From Caulobacter segnis ATCC 21756 (lineage in GTDB: Bacteria; Pseudomonadota; Alphaproteobacteria; Caulobacterales; Caulobacteraceae): DNA of 64,000 nt. The stretch is from the NCBI RefSeq assembly GCF_000092285.1, contig NC_014100.1, forward strand, positions 1,612,001-1,676,000, written 5' to 3'. Every line of letters starts with the position of its first letter. The first letter of the stretch is position 1. The notes under the pieces are model-generated. The model had not been told where the DNA came from. It worked only from the letters and a program-made list of their open reading frames with translations, and did no database searches. Below are positions 46,061 to 53,336 of this stretch, piece after piece. A program made the position numbers and the translations under genes.

Positions 46061-46426
46061 TAACGTTTCGATTCGGCCTTGTGGTCGGTCCGTCTCGTTT
46101 GCGGCTCTTTGAGCTCGCTCCTGCGCAAACTCCGGGGCGTCGGGTCATACCGGCGCCCTCACTTTTGCGATCGGAGAGGGGCGCGGGAGCCGCGAGGAAA
46201 AGGTTTGGGGAAGGAAACGAGGACCAGTGACTTTCGCGAACGCGGCGAGCCCGGTGGCTCGGTCCTGCGATCCGTCCTTTAGTTTGACGTTGCGGCAAGC
46301 CAGTTCTGGCGCCGGTTCGCGACGCGGTCTAAGGGAACGCCCTGAGCCGGCATCGGCGAAATTTTGCTCACGCGGTCGTCTTTCCGGCGGTCCGCGCAAG
46401 AACGAGCCTTCGGGAAGGAGTTTACG

Positions 46427-47101
46427 ATGGTGAAAGACCGTATGGCGGTGCTGACCGCCCTGATGGACCAGGGCGTGATCCCGGTGTTCTACCACCCCGA
46501 CGTCGAGGTCTGTAAGAACGTGATCCAGGCCTGCGCCGATGGCGGCGCGCCCTGCATCGAATTCACCAACCGCGGCGATTTCGCCAGCCACGTCTTCTAC
46601 GAAGTCACCCGCTATTTCGATAAGGCCGATCCGCGCGTGATCATGGGCGTCGGCTCGATCGTCGACGCGCCCACCGCCGGCATCTACATCGCCAACGGCG
46701 CCAAGTTCGTCGTCGGCCCGATCCTGAACGCCGACGTCGCCAAGGTCTGCAACCGCCGCAAGATCCCGTACTCGCCGGGCTGCGGCTCGGCCTCGGAAAT
46801 CTCGTACGCCGAAGAGCTGGGCTGCGAGATCGTCAAGGTGTTCCCGGGCTCGTCGGTCGGCGGCCCCGATTTCGTCAAGGCGGTGCTGGGCCCGATGCCC
46901 TGGACCCGCATCATGCCGACGGGCGGCGTCGATCCGGACGAGGCCTCGGTGAAGAAGTGGTTCGGCGCGGGCATCGTCGCCGCCGGCATGGGCTCCAAGC
47001 TGATCACGCAAGAGCTGCTGGACGCCAAGGACTACGCGGGCATCTCCAAGAAGGTCCGCGAGACCGTCGATCTGATCAAGAAGGTTCGTGGGAAGGCCTA
47101 A
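46427..47101 (+). CDS. eda: 2-keto-3-deoxy-6-phosphogluconate aldolase
   Basis: Eda cleaves KDPG to pyruvate and glyceraldehyde-3-phosphate, the last step shared by the uronate and Entner-Doudoroff routes. The 224-residue class I aldolase has the general base Glu45 in APCIEFTNRG and the Schiff-base lysine Lys137 in GCEIVKVFPG. Other family sites are KFVVGPILN, PYSPGCGSASE and TRIMPTGGVDPD. GGGAAGGAG lies six bases before the ATG. kdgK follows six bases after the stop. Confidence 0.92.
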   Translation: MVKDRMAVLTALMDQGVIPVFYHPDVEVCKNVIQACADGGAPCIEFTNRGDFASHVFYEVTRYFDKADPRVIMGVGSIVDAPTAGIYIANGAKFVVGPILNADVAKVCNRRKIPYSPGCGSASEISYAEELGCEIVKVFPGSSVGGPDFVKAVLGPMPWTRIMPTGGVDPDEASVKKWFGAGIVAAGMGSKLITQELLDAKDYAGISKKVRETVDLIKKVRGKA

Positions 47102-47107
47102 GACCAA

Positions 47108-48214
47108 ATGACCGACAACATCCTGAACATTCGCCCGGCTTCGGAAACGAAGTGGGACTGCGCCAGCTTCGGCGAAGTGATGCTGCGTTTCGACCCGGGC
47201 TTCGGCCGGGTCCGCAACGCCCGCCAGTTCAACGTCTGGGAAGGCGGCGGCGAGTACAACGTCGCCCGCGCGTTCCGTAAGTGCTGGGGCAAGCGCTCGA
47301 CCGTCGTCACGGCCCTGCCGAACAACGACCTGGGCTGGCTGGTCGAGGACCTGATGATGCAGGGCGGCGTCGACCAGTCGCACGTCATCTGGCGCGACTT
47401 CGACGGCCTGGGCCGCAACACGCGCGTCGGCCTGAACTTCACCGAAAAGGGCTTCGGCGTTCGTCCGGCCCTGGGCTGCTCGGACCGTGGCCACTCGGCC
47501 GCCTCGCAGATCCGCCCGGGTGAAGTGAACTGGGAAAAGCTGTTCGGCGAGGAAGGCGTGCGCTGGTTCCACACCGGCGGCATCTTCGCGGCCCTGGCCA
47601 GCAACACCGCCGAAGCCGTGATCGAGGCCGTTGAAGTGGCCCGCAAGTACGGCACGATCGTCTCCTACGACCTGAACTACCGCGCCTCGCTGTGGAAGTC
47701 GCAGGGCGGCAAGGAAGGCGCTCAGAAGGTCAACCGCCACATCGCCAAGTACGTCGACGTGATGATCGGCAACGAGGAAGACTTCACCGCCTGCCTCGGC
47801 TTCGAAGTGGAAGGCCTGGACGAGCACATCAGCTCGATCGACCCGGCCAACTTCAAGAAGATGATCGAGACGGCCGTGAAGGAGTTCCCGAACTTCAAGG
47901 TCGCCGCGACCACGCTGCGCAACGCCAAGACCGCCTCGGTCAACGACTGGTCGGCGATCCTGTACGCCGGCGGCCAGTTCTACGCCTCGATGATGCGCGA
48001 GAACCTGGAAATCTACGACCGCGTCGGCGGCGGCGACGGCTTCGCCTCGGGCCTGGCCTACGGCTTCATGGAAGGCAAGGGCCCGCAGGCCGCCGTCGAG
48101 TACGGCGCGGCTCACGGCGCCCTGGCCATGACCACCCCCGGCGACACCTCGATGGTGAAGGCCGCCGAGGTCGAGGCCGTGATGAAGGGCAAGGGCGCGC
48201 GGGTCATCCGCTAA
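47108..48214 (+). CDS. kdgK: 2-keto-3-deoxygluconate kinase (PfkB family)
   Basis: This sugar kinase phosphorylates KDG to KDPG. The 368-residue PfkB-type protein has the N-terminal CASFGEVMLRFDPGFGR, the GGGEYNVARAFRKC substrate-binding motif, SYDLNYRASLWKSQGG and the catalytic DRVGGGDGFASGLAYGFM with the base aspartate. Assignment to KDG comes from pairing with eda and from the surrounding uronate genes; family alone would allow other sugars. Its stop overlaps the end of the convergent gene at 48211. Confidence 0.88.
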   Translation: MTDNILNIRPASETKWDCASFGEVMLRFDPGFGRVRNARQFNVWEGGGEYNVARAFRKCWGKRSTVVTALPNNDLGWLVEDLMMQGGVDQSHVIWRDFDGLGRNTRVGLNFTEKGFGVRPALGCSDRGHSAASQIRPGEVNWEKLFGEEGVRWFHTGGIFAALASNTAEAVIEAVEVARKYGTIVSYDLNYRASLWKSQGGKEGAQKVNRHIAKYVDVMIGNEEDFTACLGFEVEGLDEHISSIDPANFKKMIETAVKEFPNFKVAATTLRNAKTASVNDWSAILYAGGQFYASMMRENLEIYDRVGGGDGFASGLAYGFMEGKGPQAAVEYGAAHGALAMTTPGDTSMVKAAEVEAVMKGKGARVIR

Positions 48215-48540
48215 AGCTCTCGTTCCCTGAAGAACAAGGAGAAGTCCTCGGCCGCAAGGCCGGGGACTTTTTCTTTGACGTAGGGCGGCGTTTCGTTGCC
48301 GTTCTCGTCGTACTCGACCTTCTGGTAGCCCGGTGGAATAGGCTCTCCGGGCTTGAAATAGCTGATCGCGCCGTACGCGCCGCGATAGGTGTATTGCTTG
48401 CGCCGTTCGATCTGCTCATGGAGCGCGATGAACCGCGCCATGAGCATGGCTTTCAGACGAGCCTTGTCGCGGATGAAGCGCCGACTGGCGCGGGTGCCGC
48501 CGGTGGAGCGCTTGAGGCGTGGCTTTCGGGGCAATGGCAT
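48211..48540 (-). CDS. Hypothetical basic protein of 109 residues
   Basis: I do not recognise a family. It starts MPLPRKPRLKRSTGGTRASR, very basic, followed by a helical Arg/Lys segment (FIRDKARLKAMLMARFIALH) and a Tyr/Pro-rich part (YFKPGEPIPPGYQKVEYDE) with an acidic tail. There is no signal or membrane segment. The frame extends upstream into a repeat element, but the ATG at 48540 begins the protein-like sequence. It overlaps kdgK tail to tail by four bases. Confidence 0.6.
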   Translation of the reverse strand: MPLPRKPRLKRSTGGTRASRRFIRDKARLKAMLMARFIALHEQIERRKQYTYRGAYGAISYFKPGEPIPPGYQKVEYDENGNETPPYVKEKVPGLAAEDFSLFFREREL

Positions 48541-48560
48541 GACGGTCTCTCCCACAAGCT

Positions 48561-48678
48561 CCCTTCCCCCTGGATGGGGGAAGGGGAGGGGATGGGGGTG
48601 ATGTGCTGCGCTAGCCGCCGCGAAGGCGTCCACCGCCGCGCTCACCCCCACCCAACCCTCCCCCATCAAGGGGGAGGG
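48561..48678. repeat. Paired G/C-tract hairpins
   Basis: CCCTTCCCCC with GGGGGAAGGG (48561-48585, loop TGGAT) and CCCTCCCCC with GGGGGAGGG (48656-48678, loop ATCAA) are perfect stems about 70 bases apart. G-rich and C-rich flanks between them (GGGGTG near 48595, CACCCC near 48643) can also pair, giving a larger nested structure. Confidence 0.65.
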
Positions 48679-49128
48679 CGCGCGAAATCGGCCCGACGCG
48701 GAAACGTCGGGATCGGGGAGGGATGCGAGGCGCCGGACGTTCGTCCGGAGTGTGAATAGTAATTACCGTTTCGACGAAGCCAGACGCCTCGCGCGATCGT
48801 TTTCCGTCAGCGTCCCGTCAGGTGGCCCTGTTCAGGCCTTACCGGGACCTGGGCCTCCCGTTTCCGAGAGTCCCAACGGTCGGAGAGGACGGGCTTGCAG
48901 CCAGACACGCCCTTTTGCCTCCAACCACGCCGACGGCGGGCGGGTCTGGCCAGCAACCAGATCCCCGGACCGTTCGAGTATCCCCCTCGAACCTGTCCCC
49001 GCTCGACCGCCCCCCGAAGCCGCGAAGGTCGCTGGCCGCGCGCCCTCCCCAGTGCCTCGAGGTGGAGACAGGATAAGGCCGGTTTGGGAGGGGGTGGATG
49101 AGATTGGCCGAACGCTCGTCGTTGATGT

Positions 49129-49184
49129 CACCCTCTCCCTTGGGGAGAGGGTGGGACCCGCGCGCAGCGCGGGAGGGTGAGGGA
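49129..49184. repeat. Composite hairpin repeat unit, copy 1
   Basis: The order is CACCCTCTCCC/GGGAGAGGGTG (11-bp stem), then CCCGCGC/GCGCGGG (7-bp stem), then AGGGTGAGGGA. It is repeated in reverse orientation at 49252-49308. Confidence 0.7.
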
Positions 49185-49251
49185 CGTCGGCGCTCGCTGA
49201 ATAAAGCCATTCAATCAGGCGCTTGCGCGGCCTGGAGGGTGGCTTCGCCAA

Positions 49252-49308
49252 TCCCTCACCCTCCCGCGCCTGACGGCGCGGGCCCCGCCCTCTCCCGTCG
49301 GGAGAGGG
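49252..49308. repeat. Composite hairpin repeat unit, copy 2 (inverted)
   Basis: TCCCTCACCCT, then CCCGCGCC/GGCGCGGG, then CCCTCTCCC/GGGAGAGGG: the reverse complement of copy 1 with small changes in the loops. The two copies are separated by about 67 bases. Confidence 0.7.
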
Positions 49309-49342
49309 GTTCTATTCCCGTCCCTTTACGAGCGTTGGCGCG

Positions 49343-50032
49343 CTACTTCGCCGAGAACGTCAACGTCACCGGTGTCGCCGGGACGCCAGCCAGCGACTTG
49401 AAGAAGGGATTGCTGGGGCTGTTGAAGCCAACCAAATACGTCCTGCCGGCCTGCACCGTGCAGTTCAGACTGTAGCTCCTACCGTCCGGCGATTGCGCCG
49501 GCGATCCGGAACAGTCGGGGTAGCTCTCGCGGTCGCGCATCACGAAGGCGAAGCTCTTCGGCTGCATCGGCCGGTCGAACGTCACCTTCAGCGTCAACGG
49601 CCCCGCCGGGACGACGTCGCCGGGCTTGGGGTAGGTGGCGACTACGCGCGGCGGCGTGGTGGGGTCCGGCGCGGCTTGCCCCGATACGGCCAGGGCGGTG
49701 ACGGCGCCGACGACGGAGGCCAGGATAACCAAGGCGGAAACTCCCAGAAGCACGGGCCAGCGGGCCCGGAGGTTGAGGACACGTCCCTCGACTGCCGCGT
49801 GACCGACGCCTCCGGCCACCCCGATTTTCTCGTCACGATTTTCTCGGGAGACCAGGCGCGCCAGCTCGCGGCTGCTGCCGACGCCGGTCTTGCGCCGCGC
49901 CTCGCGCAGCCGCTCGTTCACGGCGGCTTCGGTCGTGTCGAGCAGGGCGGCGGCGCTCTTGGCGGTGTGGCCCTGGGCCAGCAGCAGCAAGGCCCGACGC
50001 TCGGCGTCGGACAGGCGCGAAAGGTCAGGCAT
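49343..50032 (-). CDS. Membrane-anchored LuxR-type helix-turn-helix protein with extracytoplasmic Ig-like domain
   Basis: This 229-residue protein has a clear three-part layout. Residues 1-62 are a LuxR-type DNA-binding domain (LSDAERRALLLLAQGHTAKS, then TEAAVNERLREARRKTGV). A single membrane helix lies at about 92-116 (PVLLGVSALVILASVVGAVT). The outer part (about 125-229) looks like a bacterial Ig-like/SbsA domain, with YPKPGDVVPAGPLTLKVTFDRPM and YLVGFNSPSNPFF. It may sense an envelope signal directly and regulate DNA from the membrane. The target genes and signal are unknown. Confidence 0.72.
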   Translation of the reverse strand: MPDLSRLSDAERRALLLLAQGHTAKSAAALLDTTEAAVNERLREARRKTGVGSSRELARLVSRENRDEKIGVAGGVGHAAVEGRVLNLRARWPVLLGVSALVILASVVGAVTALAVSGQAAPDPTTPPRVVATYPKPGDVVPAGPLTLKVTFDRPMQPKSFAFVMRDRESYPDCSGSPAQSPDGRSYSLNCTVQAGRTYLVGFNSPSNPFFKSLAGVPATPVTLTFSAK

Positions 50033-50095
50033 GGAAACCCCAGGACGAACGGGGGCAGATCAGCACGCTTCGGTCGAGGCGCGCAACGGCGCCGC

Positions 50096-50404
50096 TTAGG
50101 CCTCGCCGCGCAGTTTGGCGTTCAGCGCCAGGCTTTCTTCCATGCGGGCCAACTGCTCGGGCGTGGCGGGAGTCTGGTGTTTGGCCTTCCACTCGGCGGC
50201 GGGCATGCCATGGACCGCCGCGCGGGCGGCCTCCTTGCTGATCGTCCCGTCCGAGGCCTCGCTGACCCAGTCGCCCAGGCAGTTGCGGCAGAAGCCGGCC
50301 AGGCCCATCAGGTCGATGTTCTGGGCGTCGGCGCGCATCTGCAGATGCTCGACCAGGCGACGGAACGCTGCGGCGGCGTGGCGGTCTTCGATTTCGAGGC
50401 TCAT
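50096..50404 (-). CDS. DUF1244 family protein
   Basis: This small cytoplasmic protein of 102 residues belongs to DUF1244. The family pattern is present: AAFRRLVEHLQMRADAQNIDLMGLAGFCRNCLGDW, including the CxxC-type pair in FCRNCL, then AHGMP-like sequence (actual: AAVHGMPAAEWKAKHQ). No function is established. It is divergent from the iminopeptidase gene and lies 63 bases downstream of the LuxR-type gene start. Confidence 0.82.
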   Translation of the reverse strand: MSLEIEDRHAAAAFRRLVEHLQMRADAQNIDLMGLAGFCRNCLGDWVSEASDGTISKEAARAAVHGMPAAEWKAKHQTPATPEQLARMEESLALNAKLRGEA

Positions 50405-50494
50405 GGTCTTCGCGTCCGGTTCAGGCCGTATTTGGTCTAGAGACTAAGGGCGAGGAGCGCGAGAGTGCGCGGCCTCTTTCGACAGGATTCGACG

Positions 50495-51580
50495 ATGGAT
50501 TTCTCGCGGCTTCGCACGACCAGCAAGGTCACGGACGAGTGGACCTATCCGCAAGGCGAGCCTTTGCGCGCCGGCTGGCTGCGGGTCGACACCGCGCCGG
50601 ACCACGAGCTCTATTGGGAAGAGTACGGCCGGGCCGACGGCGAGCCGGTGATGTTCTTGCATGGCGGGCCGGGCGGGGCGTGCGCGCCGGTGATGTCGCG
50701 CTTCTTCGATCCGGATCGTTACCGCGTGATCCTGTTCGACCAGCGCGGCTGCGGCAAGAGCCGCCCGACCGTGGCCGCCGATGGGCCGGAGAAGGCCCTG
50801 GCGCACAACACGACCGATGACCTGGTCGACGACATCAACGCCCTGCGCGAGGCGCTGGGGATCACCGGCAAGATGCATGTCTTCGGCGGCAGCTGGGGCA
50901 GCACGCTGGCCCTGGTCTACGCGATCCGCAATCCGGAGAAGGTCGCCTCGCTGATCCTGCGCGGCATCTTCCTGGGGTCGAAGGAGGACCTGCTCTACAT
51001 GTACCAGGGCAATGCGGCGACCTTCGCCGACAAGCCCTACGGCCTGACCGAGCCGGGCGCCTACATCGCCTATCCCGACGAGTGGAAGGCCTTCGTCGAG
51101 GTCATTCCGGCTGAGCTGCGCGACGACATGATGGGCGCCTACAAGGCGATCTTCGACAGCGTTCCCACCACCGAACCCGAGCGCCAGCGTCAGCTGCAGG
51201 CGGCGCTGGCCTGGTCGGTGTGGGAGGGGACCATCTCGAACATGATCCCCGCCGCCAGCGACCCGGGCAAGTTCGGCGAGGCCGAGTTCGCCCTGAGCTT
51301 CGCCCAGATCGAGGCGCACTTCTTCGCCCACGACCTGTTCCTCAAGGAGGGCGAGATCACCGACGGCGTCGGGGCGCTCAAAAACGTGCCGGTCCACATC
51401 GTCCATGGCCGCTTCGATCAGGTCTGCCCGCTGACCCAGGCCTCGCGCCTGGTCGAGGCGCTGGAGGCGACCGGAACGCCGCCCGCGACCTATGTCATCA
51501 CCGACGCCGGCCACAGCGCCATGGAGGGCCAGACGGTGATCGCGCTGACGGCGATCATGGACGGCTTGCCCCGGATCTAG
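50495..51580 (+). CDS. pip: Proline iminopeptidase (alpha/beta hydrolase)
   Basis: Pip removes N-terminal proline from peptides. The 361-residue alpha/beta hydrolase has the oxyanion motif MFLHGGPGGACAP, LFDQRGCGKSRP, the nucleophile in FGGSWGSTLALVYA and LILRGIFLGSKED, all specific to the S33 iminopeptidase group. The acid and base are in VHGRFDQVCP and DAGHSAMEG. Start choice: ATG at 50495 has CAGGA upstream; a GTG at 50465 has the better GAGGAG and would add ten residues. Confidence 0.9.
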   Translation: MDFSRLRTTSKVTDEWTYPQGEPLRAGWLRVDTAPDHELYWEEYGRADGEPVMFLHGGPGGACAPVMSRFFDPDRYRVILFDQRGCGKSRPTVAADGPEKALAHNTTDDLVDDINALREALGITGKMHVFGGSWGSTLALVYAIRNPEKVASLILRGIFLGSKEDLLYMYQGNAATFADKPYGLTEPGAYIAYPDEWKAFVEVIPAELRDDMMGAYKAIFDSVPTTEPERQRQLQAALAWSVWEGTISNMIPAASDPGKFGEAEFALSFAQIEAHFFAHDLFLKEGEITDGVGALKNVPVHIVHGRFDQVCPLTQASRLVEALEATGTPPATYVITDAGHSAMEGQTVIALTAIMDGLPRI

Positions 51581-51662
51581 GGATCACGAACGCGCGCCTG
51601 ACGGAACGAGCGGGGCCGCTCCGGGTTGAACCGACATGGATCAACCGTGCGAGGTCACGAGG

Positions 51663-52493
51663 ATGTCGTCGCCAGTTCAAAAGCCATCCGTCGGCGCGCT
51701 GAAGCGCTGCGGCGCGGCCGTCCTGGCGCTGTGCGTGGGGATGGGGGCGGCCGACGCGGCGCTGGCGGGCAAGCAGAAAGACGCGCCGAAAGTCCCCCAG
51801 ACCTCCTCGGAGGCCAATACCGACAACCTCGGCTCGGCCGTCGTCGCGCCGCTGCGGGACATCAATGTCGTGCGGTCCGAGATCCCCGACCTGCTGAAGA
51901 AGGCCGTGGTCGATCCCTACGCGCCGCCCAAGACCGGCTGCGCGCCGCTGAAGGCGGAGATCCAGCAACTCGATGCGGTGCTGGGCGACGACTACGACGA
52001 CCCCAAGGACGACAACAAGGACGAGAGCCTGTCCCGGCCCGTGCTGGGCGTCGTGGCCAGCACGATCACCGACGTGATCCCGATGCGCGGATGGGTGCGC
52101 CGCCTCACCGGCGCCGAGCGCCACGACCAGATGGTGCGCGAGGCGATCAAGGCCGGCTTCGTGCGGCGCGGCTATCTGAAGGGTCTGATGAACGCCGGCA
52201 CCTGTCAGGGGAACCGCACGGTCTTCGTCGCCGCCAAGGCCGCGCCGAAGCCGCCGCTGGTCGCCGCCGAGGCCGTCCCGGTCCAGGTCGCCGCCGCGCC
52301 GGTCCCGCCGCCGGTTCCGGTGCAGGCGCCGCTGGCCCCGTTCACGACCATCACCCGCGTCGCGACCGCCGCGAGGACGCCTCGGGCGTCCAGTAGGCCT
52401 CAGCCCCGCACGAAGATGTTGCGCAGCCACTGCGCGCCGGCCTTGGCGGCCTGGCCCCAGTCCTCGTCCTCGTCGACGAGGTCAGGCTTGTAG
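51663..52493 (+). CDS. Exported protein of unknown function, C-terminal end doubtful
   Basis: A signal peptide is seen (KRCGAAVLALCVGMGAADAALA). The mature part has QTSSEANTDNLGSAVVAPLRDINVVRSEIPDLLKKAVVDPY, CAPLKAEIQQLDAVLGDDYDD and a segment RGWVRRLTGAERHDQMVREAIKAGFVRRGYLKGL, then a Pro/Ala/Val-rich tail. I do not recognise the family. As read, the frame runs 94 bases into the opposite PIN gene and turns into Ser/Arg-rich shadow sequence. A one-base loss near 52350-52375 would instead end it with EDASGVQ and a TAG at 52396, three bases short of the PIN stop. An ATG at 51636 is an alternative start. Confidence 0.6.
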   Translation: MSSPVQKPSVGALKRCGAAVLALCVGMGAADAALAGKQKDAPKVPQTSSEANTDNLGSAVVAPLRDINVVRSEIPDLLKKAVVDPYAPPKTGCAPLKAEIQQLDAVLGDDYDDPKDDNKDESLSRPVLGVVASTITDVIPMRGWVRRLTGAERHDQMVREAIKAGFVRRGYLKGLMNAGTCQGNRTVFVAAKAAPKPPLVAAEAVPVQVAAAPVPPPVPVQAPLAPFTTITRVATAARTPRASSRPQPRTKMLRSHCAPALAAWPQSSSSSTRSGL

Positions 52494-52897
52494 GCCCAGG
52501 GATTGAGCAGCTTCAGCCTGGGAAGCTTGGCGAAGGCCGGGTCGCGCGTGACCAGGGTCAGGCCGTGTTCGAGAGCGGTGGCGGCCAGCAGGGCGTCACG
52601 ACCGTCGGTCAGCGACACGCTGGCGCGGCGGCGGACCACGGCGGCGTCGATCGGCAGAATGCGCCCGTCGAAGGCGCGGCCCACCCGGTTGTCCAGCCAG
52701 TCGCGCAGGGCGGGACCTTGCGTCTTGTCTTTGCGCTCGGCGCGAGCGACCGCGGTTTCAAGCTCCAGCAAGGTCAGGGCCGAAAGGAACAGGCTGGTCC
52801 GCGCCGCCCCGGACGCCCACGCGGTCAGGGCGGGGTCCGCGCGACCGCCCTTGGCCTCGCGGAGGGCGTAGACGACCTCGGTGTCCAGGAGGTGCAT
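52400..52897 (-). CDS. PIN-domain ribonuclease, toxin of a type II toxin-antitoxin pair
   Basis: This VapC/FitB-like toxin should cleave RNA, and its action is blocked by the upstream antitoxin. The 165-residue product has the PIN acidic residues in order: LLDTEVV (Asp5), LTLLELETAVARAE, LTDGRDALLAATALEHG and LVTRDPAF. LKLLNPWAY is the usual FitB-type end, but about 28 more residues follow (acidic DEDEDWG, then AQWLRNIFVRG), longer than most PIN toxins. Its ATG overlaps the antitoxin stop by one base (TGATG). Confidence 0.88.
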   Translation of the reverse strand: MHLLDTEVVYALREAKGGRADPALTAWASGAARTSLFLSALTLLELETAVARAERKDKTQGPALRDWLDNRVGRAFDGRILPIDAAVVRRRASVSLTDGRDALLAATALEHGLTLVTRDPAFAKLPRLKLLNPWAYKPDLVDEDEDWGQAAKAGAQWLRNIFVRG

Positions 52898-53133
52898 CAG
52901 CGCTCCCAGGTCTCCGACGCGCGGGCGGACGGCAAGTCCAGCGCGGGAAGGGCGGGCATGGCCAGGAGGTCGACGATCGTCTCGGTCTGGCCGGTCAGTC
53001 GTCGGTAGGTCTCGATGCTGAGCAGCACGTGCGTGGGCTTGCCGCGGTCGGTGACGAAGACCGGCTCGAGTCGCGCCGCGCGCTTGGCCTGGCTGACGTC
53101 CTGATTGAACTCGCGGCTGGTAAGGACCTTCAT
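52897..53133 (-). CDS. Phd/YefM-type antitoxin
   Basis: This 78-residue antitoxin has an N-terminal Phd fold (MKVLTSREFNQDVSQAKRAA, VFVTDRGKPTHVLLSIETYRRL) that should dimerise and bind its own promoter, and a C-terminal toxin-binding tail (DLLAMPALPALDLPSARASE). A longer frame reaches 53313, but the family begins at the ATG at 53133. It is cotranscribed and translationally coupled with the PIN toxin. A partial palindrome upstream is the likely operator. Confidence 0.88.
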   Translation of the reverse strand: MKVLTSREFNQDVSQAKRAARLEPVFVTDRGKPTHVLLSIETYRRLTGQTETIVDLLAMPALPALDLPSARASETWER

Positions 53134-53167
53134 CGCGCGCTCGCGGGGCTGGAATGACAGGGCTGTC

Positions 53168-53185
53168 TGTAGGTACGTTACTACA
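53168..53185. promoter_or_regulatory. Putative autoregulatory operator of the toxin-antitoxin operon
   Basis: TGTAGGTACGTTACTACA matches its reverse complement at 14 of 18 positions, with five-base perfect outer arms. It lies 35-52 bases before the antitoxin ATG in an AT-richer patch, the usual place for a Phd operator. Confidence 0.5.
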
Positions 53186-53336
53186 TAGTGCTGTTCCGGC
53201 AACAGAAAATTCGCCAGCAAAAACAATCTGCTGACAAGCGAGTCAAAAACGCTTTCCGGGGATTGCGCCGGCGGACGTTCTCTGGTCGCCATGGGGCAAA
53301 GGCGCAAAGCCAAGACGATCTATTAGGGGGCTACCT

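Larger units (their letters stand above)
45882..46426. other. 545-base regulatory gap between ppc and eda
   Basis: I see no convincing gene here. The region holds two LacI-type operators (46002 and 46047) and AT-richer patches near 45905-45995 that could hold promoter elements, then about 370 bases before eda that would form a long untranslated leader if transcription starts near the operators. Short frames in the region lack supporting features. Confidence 0.6.
48541..49342. other. 802-base non-coding stretch rich in hairpin repeats
   Basis: This gap contains two simple hairpins (48561-48585, 48656-48678) and an inverted pair of composite hairpin units (49129-49184, 49252-49308). Frames of 60-140 codons are open in several phases on both strands at once, but they read as Arg/Pro/Gly-rich sequence with no start signal, so none is called as a gene. 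Confidence 0.65.

Noticed and set aside
46145..48115. A 656-codon minus-strand frame opposite eda and kdgK
   Set aside because: Shadow of two well-supported genes with typical shadow composition.
48752..49251. Several overlapping frames of 65-142 codons in the repeat-rich gap
   Set aside because: They are open in most phases at once, overlap hairpin repeats and lack ribosome binding sites or family features.
49364..49379. CACCGGTGTCG, similar to the LacI-type operator, in the LuxR-type gene
   Set aside because: It lies at the 3' end of a coding sequence, far from any promoter of the regulon, and lacks the outer bases on one side.
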